NCBI GenBank assembly: GCA_036924285.1
Contig: JAYKYS010000004.1
Location: 19,872,001-19,936,000, forward strand
DNA: 64,000 nucleotides
DNA from: Asterella californica
Taxonomy: Eukaryota; Streptophyta; Marchantiopsida; Marchantiales; Aytoniaceae
Direction of reading: 5' to 3'
Shown piece after piece: positions 47,088-58,676 of this stretch; position 1 is the stretch's first letter; each line of letters starts with the position of its first letter. The notes beneath the pieces are model-generated. The model worked only from the letters and a program-made list of their open reading frames with translations. It made no database searches and was not told the origin of the DNA. Position numbers and translations under genes: made by a program.

Positions 47088-47773
47088 CCCCCCTTCAGCC
47101 CTCGATCAGCCAACATGAAACAAAGCCTATCTGCTGTGAACTCATCCAGAGCCCCTAAGAACAACTCTGTCTTCCTAGCATCCAACGTCAACCTCTCTAG
47201 ACCAGAAAGCTGAGAGTACCTCTTCTCAAATTCACGGATCACTTCATTCAATCCCATGGAACGTCCAGGCTGACGCTCTATCCAATCCATGAGAGTTCTT
47301 CTGGTGACTCTTTTAGAGTCCTCTTCTAGAAATTCTTCTCTCAGTGCACGTTCAAACAGAGTCCATCCACCTAAATGTCTTCTCTGTAAATTTCTAACCT
47401 TCTCTCTCAATTCAGGGACAACAGTCAGCTCAAAGCTCAGAATTACCTCAACTTCAGGTGCCCTGACCAACTCCATCTCACCCACATACTCCCGCAGGTA
47501 CCTAGTAACGTCTCTTCCATCGAATCGTCCACATCGACCAACAATTGCTTGTAATGCTCTTGTGGACTTCTGCTCAGCTCCCCCAATTGCAGGCTGCTGC
47601 TGAATCAAAGCAGCCAACGCCTGAAGAATATGAGACGTGTCTACAGCAGGTTGTGCTGTTGTTGGAACCATCGTAGGTCCTCCTTGAGAACCAATTCCTT
47701 CTTGAACAGGAGTCCCTTGAACAGGAGCACCTTGAACAGCAGCCACACCCTGTACAGCAGCACTGTGATCCAT
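47063..47773 (-). CDS. Gag capsid of element 2
   Basis: The ATG at 47773 starts MDHSAAVQG; an upstream in-frame TTG at 47800 is not needed. About 235 residues: a PVQG-repeat N-terminus, then a capsid domain with GRFDGRDVTRYLREYV, WTLFERALREEF and EFEKRYSQLSGLE, typical of retrotransposon gag. It ends at TAG 47063 just past a run of seven G. The next frame (nucleocapsid-protease) is -1 to it and overlaps here. The start is 63 bp inside the LTR edge, so the leader is very short. Confidence 0.88.
   Translation of the reverse strand: MDHSAAVQGVAAVQGAPVQGTPVQEGIGSQGGPTMVPTTAQPAVDTSHILQALAALIQQQPAIGGAEQKSTRALQAIVGRCGRFDGRDVTRYLREYVGEMELVRAPEVEVILSFELTVVPELREKVRNLQRRHLGGWTLFERALREEFLEEDSKRVTRRTLMDWIERQPGRSMGLNEVIREFEKRYSQLSGLERLTLDARKTELFLGALDEFTADRLCFMLADRGLKGGLHLIGGE
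47087..47093 (-). promoter_or_regulatory. Candidate -1 ribosomal frameshift site
   Basis: Read on the minus strand, gag codons are AAG GGG GGG TTA. Slipping back one base at G_GGG_GGG keeps perfect pairing and enters the nucleocapsid-protease frame at GTT. The overlap between an upstream TGA in the -1 frame and the gag stop TAG is only about 45 nt, and this run is the only slippery site in it. A one-base deletion in a former G8 is the alternative. Confidence 0.5.
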
Positions 47774-47816
47774 TTTCTCTCTCAATCTAGTCACCTCCAA
47801 TCAATCACCCCAATTG

Positions 47817-47834
47817 CTCTCAGTGGAAGCACCA
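47817..47834 (-). other. Primer-binding site of element 2
   Basis: TGGTGCTTCCACTGAGAG begins two bases inside the right LTR. TGG pairs with the universal CCA end. I cannot assign the tRNA; it is not the initiator-Met type that starts TGGTATCAGA. Confidence 0.55.
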
Positions 47835-47836
47835 GA

Positions 47837-49666
47837 TGTCGAGTTGAGAGTCTTTCTTGGGGAGGGCAGACCTCCTGACTGTGATAGATCAGAGAGAAAT
47901 GACCAGAAAGGAAGATAGGTCGCTGCAGACGATGAAATCTCAAAACACAGCCTCTTGTGCCCACCAATTGCAACACAAACACTCAATCATGCACTCAGGT
48001 ACACAAATATGTCTCTCCGAAGTAGAAATAGCTTTATTTCAGTGTCAACTGCTTCACTGTTTAAGAGAATATCTCTCTCCTCCTCTCCTGAGTCCGTCTC
48101 AGCTGAAAATTCCAAGGAATTTGATCTCACGACAACCAAATCCTTATCAAAAACAATCCCCTTCAAATAAACCGCCCTGTCCGTTCAATTCTACCTCCAA
48201 ACCTCAAAACTGTGCATCATATGAGGTTCTTGTCTCCAAAACACTTTCCTGTCTCTCTCACGATCTCCCCTGCTCACTCTATTCAATTCTGTCAGAAAAA
48301 TCAATCCCTACTCAGCCTCCAAGCTTCTCAGCGTCTCCTCTCCTCAATCCACTCAATTCTGTCCGAAAAATCAATCCCCACTCAGCCTCCAAGCTTCTCA
48401 GCGTCTCCTCTCCTCAATCCACTCAATTCTGCCAGAAAAATCGATCCCTACTCAGCCTCCAAGCTTCTCAGCGTCTCCTCCCCTCAATCCCTAATTCTGC
48501 TCCTTTTTCCTCCTTCCGCCTCAGTTCTCTCAGAAAGCTCCCTTGAAAAGTGTCCCCGATCTCCAGCTGTCGCAGGTACTTAACCTAAAAGTTAAGGCCC
48601 CAGCTTAAGCTGCCCCCCTGCTGTCCTTATAAGTGCAGTCACTTATCACAAGCAGGGCCCTAGCTTAAGCTGCCCCCCTGCTGTCCTTATGCGTACAAAG
48701 CATTTTTTACAAAGTTGACCCTTTTTTAATATAAGTTTCGTAGTTGTCTCTACAAACTCTATCCCTACACTGATAAAGGTTCACATAACCTCATTCCTCA
48801 TCGCAAGACTACTCGATGACTATTTAACTATTTAGCAAAAGTTTCCTGTGCTCTTGATGCCATCTTGAATATACTACAAGCCATCCAATGTAGGCCGAAG
48901 CCCTTACACTTATGAGGCTGCCCCACAGGGCTTACAGCCCCCCCATATGCGCACCAGGTATCTCCCATAGTATATTCAGGATGGCATGCGGAGGCTTAGG
49001 CCAGGAAGCCCACGATTAAGGGAGATACCGGTCTCCCGCCCCTAGGTATACATGACATGGCTGAATACCCAACATAGACTCCCATCCGGGAGGCCAACAC
49101 GCCAGAATAGGAACCAGAGGCCAGGAGGGATTGATCCTGAGACCACTTCCCTCCTAGGCAGGCGCCCTATCACTGGGATGGCCTCTAGTTCAGTTTGTAC
49201 ATATGCTTTACTAAGGAAATTTTCCTGTAAAGTCTTTACTAGCCTTTTCTGTGCTAACTTCTCTATACAACTCCGTTTTAAACGAGTAAAGAGTCAAAAC
49301 TATAGTACTTGTGAACACCTACACACTCACGCAATTAGATTCTGAGTTCGAGTCACGAGTAAGAATCGACAGATTTCCCTCTATCGCATATTTCTTAGTT
49401 TAAAACACGTACTAACTACTACTTGAAGCACTTTCTGTCAAAACTAGAAGCATGAGGTCGCTCTCCTCGTCGAACTTCACATTCTGGTGTCTTTCGACTC
49501 CCTCAGGGGTGATATTCCAACCCAAGCTAGGGGGCAGCTTGTCAAGCATGGCCCCAGCTAAGCTCCTGCCTAGCTTGTTAAGCTGCAGGGCAGCTTCCTT
49601 TACACAGTATAGAAAAATTCTCTTTGCAACTAGTTTTCACTGTACAGATCCATGTACAACACGACA
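47837..49666. repeat. LTR of element 2, 5' copy in element orientation
   Basis: 1830 bp, near identical to 39716-41544, with the 70-bp triplication at 48282-48491. Followed by the ACGC target duplication. Confidence 0.95.
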
Positions 49667-49756
49667 ACGCACTAACTGCAAAATTCTACTTGTCGCACTT
49701 CATGCAACATACCTTACCAAATTCAGTGTGATCTTCGCACTTGTGGCACCAAGTGG

Positions 49757-50230
49757 ATTATAACACATTCGCACTGAGTGTGAATTCTTGATCCCATTCA
49801 CATTTGGCTTTCATAGTGCGATGCAGTACTCAACTCAATTTTTCAAAACAAAGTTCCTACGTACACTCGTATATCCGACGAACAACATAAACAATATTCT
49901 TCTATGCGAAACTGCAAAAACTCGCGGAACCCATACCCGACGCATGCAAAAAACTATATGTCAATACTCATGTGAAAGTACATCATGGTTTGAATAAGAA
50001 TCCACCCGGACTTCAGTTGTGCTGGAGCCATATTATAACACATTCGCACTGAGTGTGAATTCTTGATCCCATTCTCATTTGGCTTTCATAGTGCGATGTA
50101 GTACTCAATTCAATTTTTCAAAACAAAGTTCATACATGCACTCGTATACCCGACGAACAACATAAACAATATTCTTCTATGCGAAACTGCAAAAAACTCA
50201 CGAAACTCATACCCGTCTGATGAAACTCCG
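49757..50230. repeat. Tandem duplication with 275-bp offset
   Basis: Sequence from 49757 (ATTATAACACATTCGCACTG) recurs from 50032 for about 195 bp with about 5-7% differences. The right 67-bp TIR (49972-50038) lies at the end of the first unit and joins the second. Confidence 0.8.
49972..50038. repeat. 67-bp terminal inverted repeat, right
   Basis: Reverse complement of 36009-36075 with two mismatches. It ends GGAGCCATATTATAA. The pair encloses gypsy element 2; without that insertion the bounded segment would be about 4.1 kb. Confidence 0.85.
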
Positions 50231-53200
50231 TATCATCTTCAATTTTCTGAAGAACTTGACGTTCTTATCCTAATGGATCCAAGGACAGCAAGTTTGGAGT
50301 CCGGAACGGTCCGAACGGTCCAACTCTCCTTCACATGTCACTGAAACACTCCAAATCTTCTCTTTGCGTCTCAATTTCTCTCAGAATACACTCTTTGATC
50401 CGCTTCTTCACGAACGGTCTTAACCAACACGTAGCTTGCACAGATCTGATCCCAATGATACCTTGCACGCATGCATTGGACTTCTCATTTCTCCAAACCG
50501 TCCATCGACAGATCATAAAAACAAGCTAACTCCTTAAGCTGCCCCCTTACGTTAGTCGCTGGACGTACAAGTTTTCACAGATAATGAGCTAGCAGGTCCC
50601 TTGCGGCTTTAGTATAGCGCGAGGAGCCACAAATACCCAGTAAGCAATAGTAAGCTAGAGCATAGCTTGATTTTCTCTCTTTTCGAGTCTTGTAACTTCA
50701 CCACTAGGCGTCCAAATGAAATAGATGAAGTGCCCATGGAAAGCTGACAAAGTGCTATACTCATTGATGGAATGAAAATGAAGATCCGATCTAAGATATG
50801 AGATCGCACGATAACGGACATGCCAGCTCAGTGATCCATGGACATTCGCGTGAGTGACTCTTGTTGTCAAATTTGGGTATAAGATAGAGGGTCGAGGGAC
50901 CGTAGGGCATTCTTCCTTGCGTATTGTTTCGTGAGTGTTTCTGTTTCGTTTTCTTAGTTTCATCTTAGTGTTTTTTACATGAAAAGTAAGGAGCTATGAG
51001 AGTTGGAGGATTGATCATAGTTTCGAATCTTCTATTTCCAAATCAGTTTCTTATCAAGCTTCACTACATCCATCGATATCATTTTCGACAATAGTTCGTT
51101 GCCTACTTTGGCTTGCCTACTCTTGTGATCTTATCGATAGTTACATATGGAGACAATTAAGACTTGACTGTGTACATCTTACTTTGACGGGTGAATGAAC
51201 TTGAACTCTCCAGTCAACGTCATTTTCAACGTATGGGTTCATATATGATGTCATTGACGGCGAATGATCAACCATAGTGCATAGATCACGAGGAACTTTG
51301 GTGAGATCTATTCAAGGTCATCCACCTTGAATAGATCTTGACTTTGTATTGAATCTCGTGTATCTTCATGTCATTGTTGTCTCTATCGTCCGGCGAGGTG
51401 ATTATTTTGTATTAAGATTAAAGCCCAAAGTATTTTGGTTCAAGCTTTGAAGGTGTGAGAGTGTTTTAGAGTTACAACTCGTTCTATGGTGCCAACTATG
51501 AGATAAAGTGATCTCTCATCTTCTTTTTCATTGGTCTATTTTCGACCAATCAAGTTCATCTAAGTTCCAAGGATTGTTTTAGAGTTTTGAAGGTCTTCCC
51601 AGGGTCATTTGTAGAGTGCGAGGTCTAGTTGGAAAGCTCTCGCGCTGGATTACAATCTGGATGTAAAGATCGATCCACTTGGAGTTATGAGCGGAGTGTT
51701 ATGATCGTTCAAAGTCAGGGGGATCGAGTCACATTTTTGGAGGTCTCAAGAGTTTGAGAGATGATCTTTTGATTTTGTCAAGGGAATTGGGTAGTGACGC
51801 CGTGTTGGTTGCACTGATGTAAAATAGTCCTACTTTTGGGTTGGATTTGATCTTGAAATGATCGATTGAAGTTGGCACTGACAGTTGAGAAATAAAAGTA
51901 AAACCGTTTTGCTTAGATTCAAGGATTGAGTTGTCTGATGAGCATAAGATCGAATCTCTGAGTCAAAATTTCTAAGATAAGAGTTCTAAGTTCTCTAATT
52001 TTCTAGGTTTCAAGAGTGTACCCTATCAGCTTGCTGCATGTGAACTTTCAGCTCATTGGATAAGAGAAGGTGTTTGAGTCATGGACTTTAGCCACCGGGT
52101 CTATAAAGCTCATAAGTTAGCATAGACAGAAGGTTTGTTTCATTTCGAGCAATTGGTTGGGGGTCTGAAGCTGAAATTTCAGAAAGTATTAATGAGGGTT
52201 AGAAGGAATTTCTTGTGAAGTTGAGTCCAACTGGGAGTTCGAGTTGAGAGCAAGAGGTTGCCGAAGTTTGGATTACAGCGTGGCGAGTTTCAAAGGAGAA
52301 GAGTGATTTCTCCTACTTGGTTGACTTTGAATAAACGACTTGGAGTTTGGAGGTGGAACTTCTTGGAGGTGCTGCAAGTGAGATGAAGGAGCTATGTGAT
52401 GAGTTTAGCACGGAGATCGTAATCAGAGAAGGCGTTGCACTATGTCAAAATTGTTGATTATAAATCTATAATAGCGGGGTACAGTTGTCTTTGGCACCAC
52501 GCCCTGAGCTCATTGGTTGCTTGATGATGATGCATGCTTTACCTTGTTGAAGACCATGTATAGTAGACTATCCATTGCAAAAATGCTCATCTTGAATAGA
52601 GCTCATATCAATGAACCGTAGGAGGTCAAAATTGGATGTTTTAAGTAGTTTGTCGAGGAAATATAGTGAAGAGGGTATTGCTAGTGCATAAGCCTGGCCC
52701 AGGAGATTGTTTGAAGATGTTTCTGTGATCTAAGCATATGTTTATCATGTATGAATCATTCATGTACTTTGAGTGTGTGAATATCTAGTTGTATTGTGTG
52801 GTGCATGCGTGATCAAGTTAGATCGGTAGAAACCGCGACAAATAAGTATTAGAATCCAGAGAAAGTCAATAGATTGGATAGTGAAAATAGAAGGATTTTA
52901 CAGAGTTGATCAAGGTCATGTTGTATTTCTCTACAGCCATATATCTCGTGTATTCCCAGACCAGACTTCACTGTCTATGATACCGGACAGCACAAGAAAA
53001 GAATGCATCAACTCGTGATGAGGACAATCGATCATCTTCTTCAGATCTTAATCGTGCGATAGTACATCCTGGAGCGGAGGCATTTCTTCAGACACTTTCG
53101 TCTCTACAAGAGAAGACTTTCACGCAGGATCTAAAGAATAAAATCCAACGTGAAGTCATTGAGCATTGTCATTGTTGTAGAGCGTGAAGTTTGATCCGAG

Positions 53201-55300
53201 AACACACGAGGTACCTGGTTGTAAAGAGATACGACACGATCTTGGACCAACTTGGAAAAATTCTCGTGCTCTCACTACTTCAGTCAGTCAAGTTTTGTCT
53301 CGACTCTAGTATTGAATTGTCTAAGTTTTTATCGACATATCTTGACCTTAAGTGTGTCACACGCGCACCACACATACAATTGGGCGTTCAATCATGCTTT
53401 AAGTATAAGAAGGATTCACATGATAAACAAATGCTTTAGTTTGTAGAAGCACCTTCAAACAATCTCTTAGCCTGACTTCTGCACTAACAATACTCTTTTC
53501 ACCAGAAACTATCTAAAATGCTCAACTCTACCTTCTATAGTTCGCTGATTTGAGTTCAATTCAAGATGAATATTACAACAATGATAGTCTATTGTACACA
53601 ATTTTCTATGATAATGATAATACATTGGACCAAGGTAACTCATATTACAATAGATCGAAATTGATTATTTCTAACCGTTGTAAAGAAAACTGCAAGAGTT
53701 ATTCTTGTATTTCTTGAACAAAGAAAATTTTTCCATGATTTCAAAAAAGAATCTTTTTAGTCCAAGATTTCTAAATCTTGGAAAAGAACTTTTGATCTAA
53801 GATTTCTAAATCTTGGCTTACAGTCCAGAATTTCTAAATCCTAGAAAAGAAATCCTAAAAGAATAACCTTTGGTCTAAAGTCAAGATTACTAGCATCTAG
53901 CTCCATAAACTCCATGGTCGACTAATGTGTCGACAAAGACGGAGCTGCTGTCGGATAACAATATGGTTGTCAACAACTCTGTCACAACCGTAACTGCCGA
54001 CAAATTAATTAGAACTGAAACTCAGTAGACATCACCGGACTCTGTGTCAGTTATCATGCATGTCCAAATCAGTCATTGACTCCGAGCATACAAAGACGAC
54101 TAGTAAAGATAAGAAGAAAAATGTGCGGTTATAACTCAATCACCGTCTGCTAAGGATGACAAGGTGATTTATATCAGGTGTCCTAGTCCTTCTTCCATTC
54201 CTTTCTTGAGCTTCTATATACACTACACTCTTTGATCAAGTGCATGTAAGTAAATTAAACTCTTACTTATGCTAATGTTGTCCGCTCTCGTCTGTAGAAA
54301 AATGAAAGAGGACAAGAACAAGTAAAAGGAATGCTCACCAGAATTGGAAACGGCATCTTGACATCAACTGTAGATCACAACATGTCTAATAGTCTACAGT
54401 CAATACGTGGACTTCCAGGCTCCTACTCTATGATAAATCATGCTTCATGCATGCATTAGTATTTACTTTTTGCAATTCCATTTGGTTAGTAAGTTTAGAC
54501 CGTTTTCGGTGTTAACTCGTTTGATTAAAAATTCAAATTTATATTCAAGGTTGCTTGTAACAGATCATTCCAGATCAAACATGCTTCCATGAAGATGGAA
54601 AGCTTACCATTATCATACACGAGATGAAATTGAAGAGAAAGCAAGACGTCTTCGCAACTTTGACCAAGGTCAGGGCAGAGAAAAACAAGAAACACAAACA
54701 GAATAATGACAACTGTAAACTACTATTTACTCATCATCAAGGAGCTTCTGCAGCAGTTCAGCTGGACATAGTAGCAGCATGGAGACTGAAAAACAAAATA
54801 GAAGTGGTTAATTTGTCAAATCCAGTTGATGAGGTTATTCGATTGAGTAAGCATAACATAGAATCTAAAACGAAGATTGCAGTTAACAGATGTAGAATAC
54901 ATATACAAATCTTTTACTCATGCATGTGTCTGGATGATCATGAAGACAGTCCATTTTGTCTCCTTCTAGCAAACTAGAACTTGCGACGATGCACTTTCGA
55001 AAAACTTGTGAAACCGTTTTCATTCCTGTAAGAAATTCTGTATACACTTAATGAACTTTGAAATGGATGCAAACTTCCTTCTAATTTCTTCTGCCTTGTA
55101 TACATGTAGAGATTGGAAAATTTCCTCTACACTTCACATGGAGAAATCAAAATAAATTGATGTCTATCTACTCTAGACATGTTATAATAATCATATCGAA
55201 GTAGAAGTCCTTGACGTGACAATCTGCTTTTGAAACTCTTTTTACCAAAACAAAAATAGACTAGTGTTGCCAATCACGTACATTTCTGCTGATGTGACAA
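50231..55300. other. Non-coding tract, no gene recognised
   Basis: About 5 kb with no supported gene. The 51580-51760 part reads like the leader of element 1 in reverse complement (TGGAGTTATG, then a G-run before GATC or GTCA), suggesting a decayed gypsy leader. Frames at 53191-53439 and 54624-54977 (117 codons, Lys-rich N-terminus) have no domain I recognise. An A-rich stretch with repeated AGATTTCTAAATCTTGG occurs near 53760-53850. Confidence 0.4.
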
Positions 55301-55309
55301 GCTACATGA

Positions 55310-55770
55310 CAAAATAGTGCATTTCAGTTTCTACAGGACAGAATATGAATGCAGTTTTGTAAGAGAATGCAGTCGTGTAAAAGAATAATGCATTTGATCA
55401 TTTTGTCCATATCTTTTCTTGTCATTTGTGTATTCATTTATAATACTGAGTTCTCATTTACGACAAATTTGACATTGTGCTTTGCAGACTATTCTTTCTG
55501 CACTTGGATTATTGCACTTTATTTTGAGATGCACTTTTATGTATATGGTGCAGAGTGCAGATATTTTGAGATTCTGCACCTTCAAGTGCACCTGCACTCG
55601 ACGATTATGTCTGAGTGCAAACAGAATCACAAGTTCAAGTGCAGACTCTGCAATGCACTATAGTTTTATCAAAGGAGAATAGTTGGTTCTCAAGAGCGCA
55701 CTTGATACAGTGCATTGTGACCACTTGCTCAAATGCATTTAGTGCACCTTATGCACTTCAATTAAAATCC
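55310..55770. repeat. Dense GTGCA/TGCAC patch
   Basis: Roughly 18 copies of TGCACTT, AGTGCA and close variants in 460 bp, in both orientations, with no fixed period. The open frame at 55349-55663 is a by-product. It directly abuts the inner edge of the right palindrome arm. Similar vocabulary is seen near 19380-19530 and around the element 2 insertion site. Confidence 0.6.
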
Positions 55771-56840
55771 TCGAGTTCATTCTCGATATTTCTTCCTGTG
55801 TTCCCTGTTTTAGGGTTTTTCTTATCTCTTATAGTAGGGTTTAACGGACTTAACTGTCACAAAACCCTGAACTCGTACGTAGATATTCACCCTGAGGCCC
55901 TGAATACTAATTAAGTTCAAACTAAACATATTCTACTCTTGTAATAAAAACTTCGTGGCACGAATACAAGCCTTAGGTTACAGAGTATCTCATGATCAGC
56001 GTCTTCCGTATGTGAGGGATGGTTGCACTGTGCACACGATGAATGCAAGTACAGAGACTAAGGACTAAAGAGGATGATCCGGATCAGGGAGCATACGAGA
56101 ACATTAACTGCCTTGCATGTACAGAGAAGTGGATGAGGAGCACATGACTAGCTGGCTGAATTCAGAAAGGCTTGACTAGTACTAACAATGTTCCGTGCTG
56201 TTTATATTTGCCCTGTGAGCTTGCTGTCGTCTATGTATCAGACTCCGTATCAGATGTTGCCTTTCAGGAACATGTAGATCATGGTCGAGCGATCAGTCAT
56301 CAAGGGTGAATATGAGAACTCCGGATCCATTGTTTCCTTTCTTACATGACTTACATGAGAAGGAAGAGTCATGGATATCCCTTTCTCCACTTTCCGACTT
56401 CAACATTGAATTTCCAATTTCTTCAGAATATTCCGCACCCTTTACTGTGGACTTTCTGTGCAGCACTATTCTTTGGCCATCGAGCTCGAGCATAGCTGGG
56501 CTGGGAGAGCAGGCAAGCAAAGATTCATGATCAAACGACTATATATTGCAGCTAGCATGCTGCAAGAAATCATCCTCGGGCTCGTGAGTATTTGAGCTCA
56601 TGATATTGGAGCTCCTGAAGTCACTGCTATCTGAGAGGCTGTCCTTCCGTTGCCATCATTGGCAACAGCAGGTGTGTGGGCTTACGTTAATATAATAGTA
56701 TATACGTCTAGATCCAGAATTGATGAATGTGGTTTTAAGCTAGGTCATACGTTCTTTGTCATGGATGTCACTCTTGCGCAACTCAGCACATTAAAGAAGA
56801 TCGTAATGGTTTTGCACGGTAACATTTCGTCGCTTGCTGT

Positions 56841-56876
56841 TCTAAATATATATCAGCAGCGTTCTCAGCACACGTG
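56841..56876 (+). promoter_or_regulatory. Candidate core promoter of peroxidase copy B
   Basis: AAATATATATC at 56844-56854 lies about 80 bp before the ATG, with CACGTG at 56871-56876 between them, as in copy A. Motif and position only. Confidence 0.4.
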
Positions 56877-56930
56877 TCTGACTATCTGATGATGCAGTGA
56901 CTGCAGATAGCTACTTGAGAACACGAAAAA

Positions 56931-58676
56931 ATGGCATCAGCAAGCGTTAAGTTCACCTGGCTTCTTTTGGCCAGCGTGCTACTCTTCGCAACTGCAGTCT
57001 GTGCTGCAGCGACTAGTACTCCTTATGCCTCCGGCCTGTCAGAGTACTACTACGCAAGATCTTGTCCTCAAGCGACAAAGATAGTAGACGCTTACGTCAC
57101 GAAATTCCTCAGGATAAACAGGACCTTCGCTGCGGCCTTCAACAGATTGCAGTTCCATGACTGCTGGGTTGGGGTAAGCATATAACTTATCCGCAATTTA
57201 ATTTGCAAGAAGACATACCGTGATGGTTTTTCTTGTCCACGCTAGCCCGAAGTACAATCAAGCTTAAGGTCGCAGTCATAACGTTAACTATCTTCGAATT
57301 CTTCTCCTGCGCCCTTCAAAAGTTTCGTGTTCATTCCGTGCACGTGTGTGGAACACATGTACATTCATCTTGTCGGATATCAACTGGCTGTATGGCTTCC
57401 ACCCATAATTACTACTCTGGTTGACCATTCAGGGATGTGACGGCTCTGTTCTTTTGAACTCAACCGCAACAAACCAAGCAGAAAGGGAAGCCCATGTGAA
57501 CTTCGGCCTCAGAGGAGTTGCCGAGGTCGATGAGATCAAGGAAGCTCTTGAAAAGGCCTGCCCAGGAGTTGTGTCGTGCGCAGATATTCTCATTTTGGCT
57601 GCTCGTGACGCCACTCACAAAGTGAGTACCGTAACATTTAATTTCTAAGAATGAGATGACAGAAGAAGATTCATACTTACATAGAATCTCTTAGCAATGA
57701 ATCGCTCCATCAAAGTATGCTGTGGCCAGCGTGCCCGACCGTCACTGATTCACAAAAATATACAGGTGGGGGGTCCTAGATGGTCCGTAGCACTGGGCCG
57801 CAAGGACTCACAAGTGTCATCAGCCTTGACGGCCGACACAAACCTGCCGTTCCCAGTTTTGCCCTTCAGCGGCCTTGTTGCGAACTTTGCTGCCAAGGGA
57901 TTCAACGCAAGAGAAATGATTGTGCTTTCAGGTATTTTATTTCACTACTCTCGAGCTCGCTATCAGTTTTAGAACGTTCAGCTATATATAGTTTGGGTAC
58001 TCCTTTAATTGCCTCCGGATCCGTAAAACTTGTACTATGGAGGTTGATTCGACACCATTTATGAGCGCTGATCATGATCAGATCTAGATGGATCACTGAT
58101 GTGTGTCCTCCTGACTCACGGGTTATTGTTCAGAAAACAGTAAAGTATATACACTTTGCTGCTCCTGCTCATGATAGCTTCTGTTAATATCAGAATGGAG
58201 TAAAGCACATGAAGCTCTGGAATTCCAAGCAAGCTAATTAGTGTTACATGAAATGGGCGTTTGCAGGTGCACACACCATCGGCCAGTCTCACTGCAACGG
58301 AATCCTGCCACACTTGTACAACTTCACCGGGGGAAACAACGCCACGGACACCGACCCCTCCATGAACAAGAGCTTCGCTACTGTCCTGAAGAAAGGGTGT
58401 CCCCAGGGCAACAGGACCAACACTGTCGTCCTGGACTCCACGGCTAGTCAGTTTGATCGTGCCTACTACAAGAATGTCCTCTCCGGAAGAGGAATCTTCA
58501 TCACTGACTCCGCCCTCATCACCAACAGAGTAGGAAAGCAAGTTGTCACTCAGTTCTCCAAGCCAAAGTCGCCCTTCTTCAAGGAGTTTGCCGCCGCTAT
58601 GGTGAAGATGGGTAATCTCGGAGTGCTGACAGGATCTAAAGGTGAGATCCGCAAGAAGTGCCAATGGGTGAACTAG
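56931..58676 (+). CDS. Class III peroxidase, copy B
   Basis: Intact secretory peroxidase; exons 56931-57173, 57433-57621, 57766-57931 and 58267-58676, all GT-AG, 335 residues. Signal peptide, then [12 protein letters not shown] with distal Arg and His, [23 protein letters not shown], and [10 protein letters not shown] with the proximal heme His. Sequons NRT and NAT are present. It differs from copy A at only a handful of residues (for example LL for LF in the signal peptide, KEALEK for KAALEK, NRVG for SRVG). Its position in the opposite arm and the near identity of introns imply recent duplication or ongoing gene conversion. Likely role: phenolic coupling or reactive-oxygen control in the wall, inferred from the family. 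Confidence 0.95.

Larger units (their letters stand above)
39712..49670 (-). mobile_element. Ty3/gypsy LTR retrotransposon, element 2
   Basis: Full-length element with coding on the minus strand: LTRs of 1829 bp (39716-41544) and 1830 bp (47837-49666), ends TGTCG and CGACA, flanked by ACGC (39712-39715 and 49667-49670). LTR identity is about 99% by eye (about 13 substitutions and one indel). From the 5' end (right): gag, then nucleocapsid plus protease in the -1 frame, then reverse transcriptase, RNase H and integrase in a further -1 frame. Two TGA stops lie in pol. All enzyme domains are present. Confidence 0.94.

Noticed and set aside
54624..54977. 117-codon Lys-rich ORF as a gene
   Set aside because: ATG and length are acceptable, but no domain, no introns or promoter cues, and the composition is close to background.
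55349..55663. 104-codon ORF in the GTGC patch
   Set aside because: Cys/His-rich appearance is produced by repeated TGCA words; no spaced motif.
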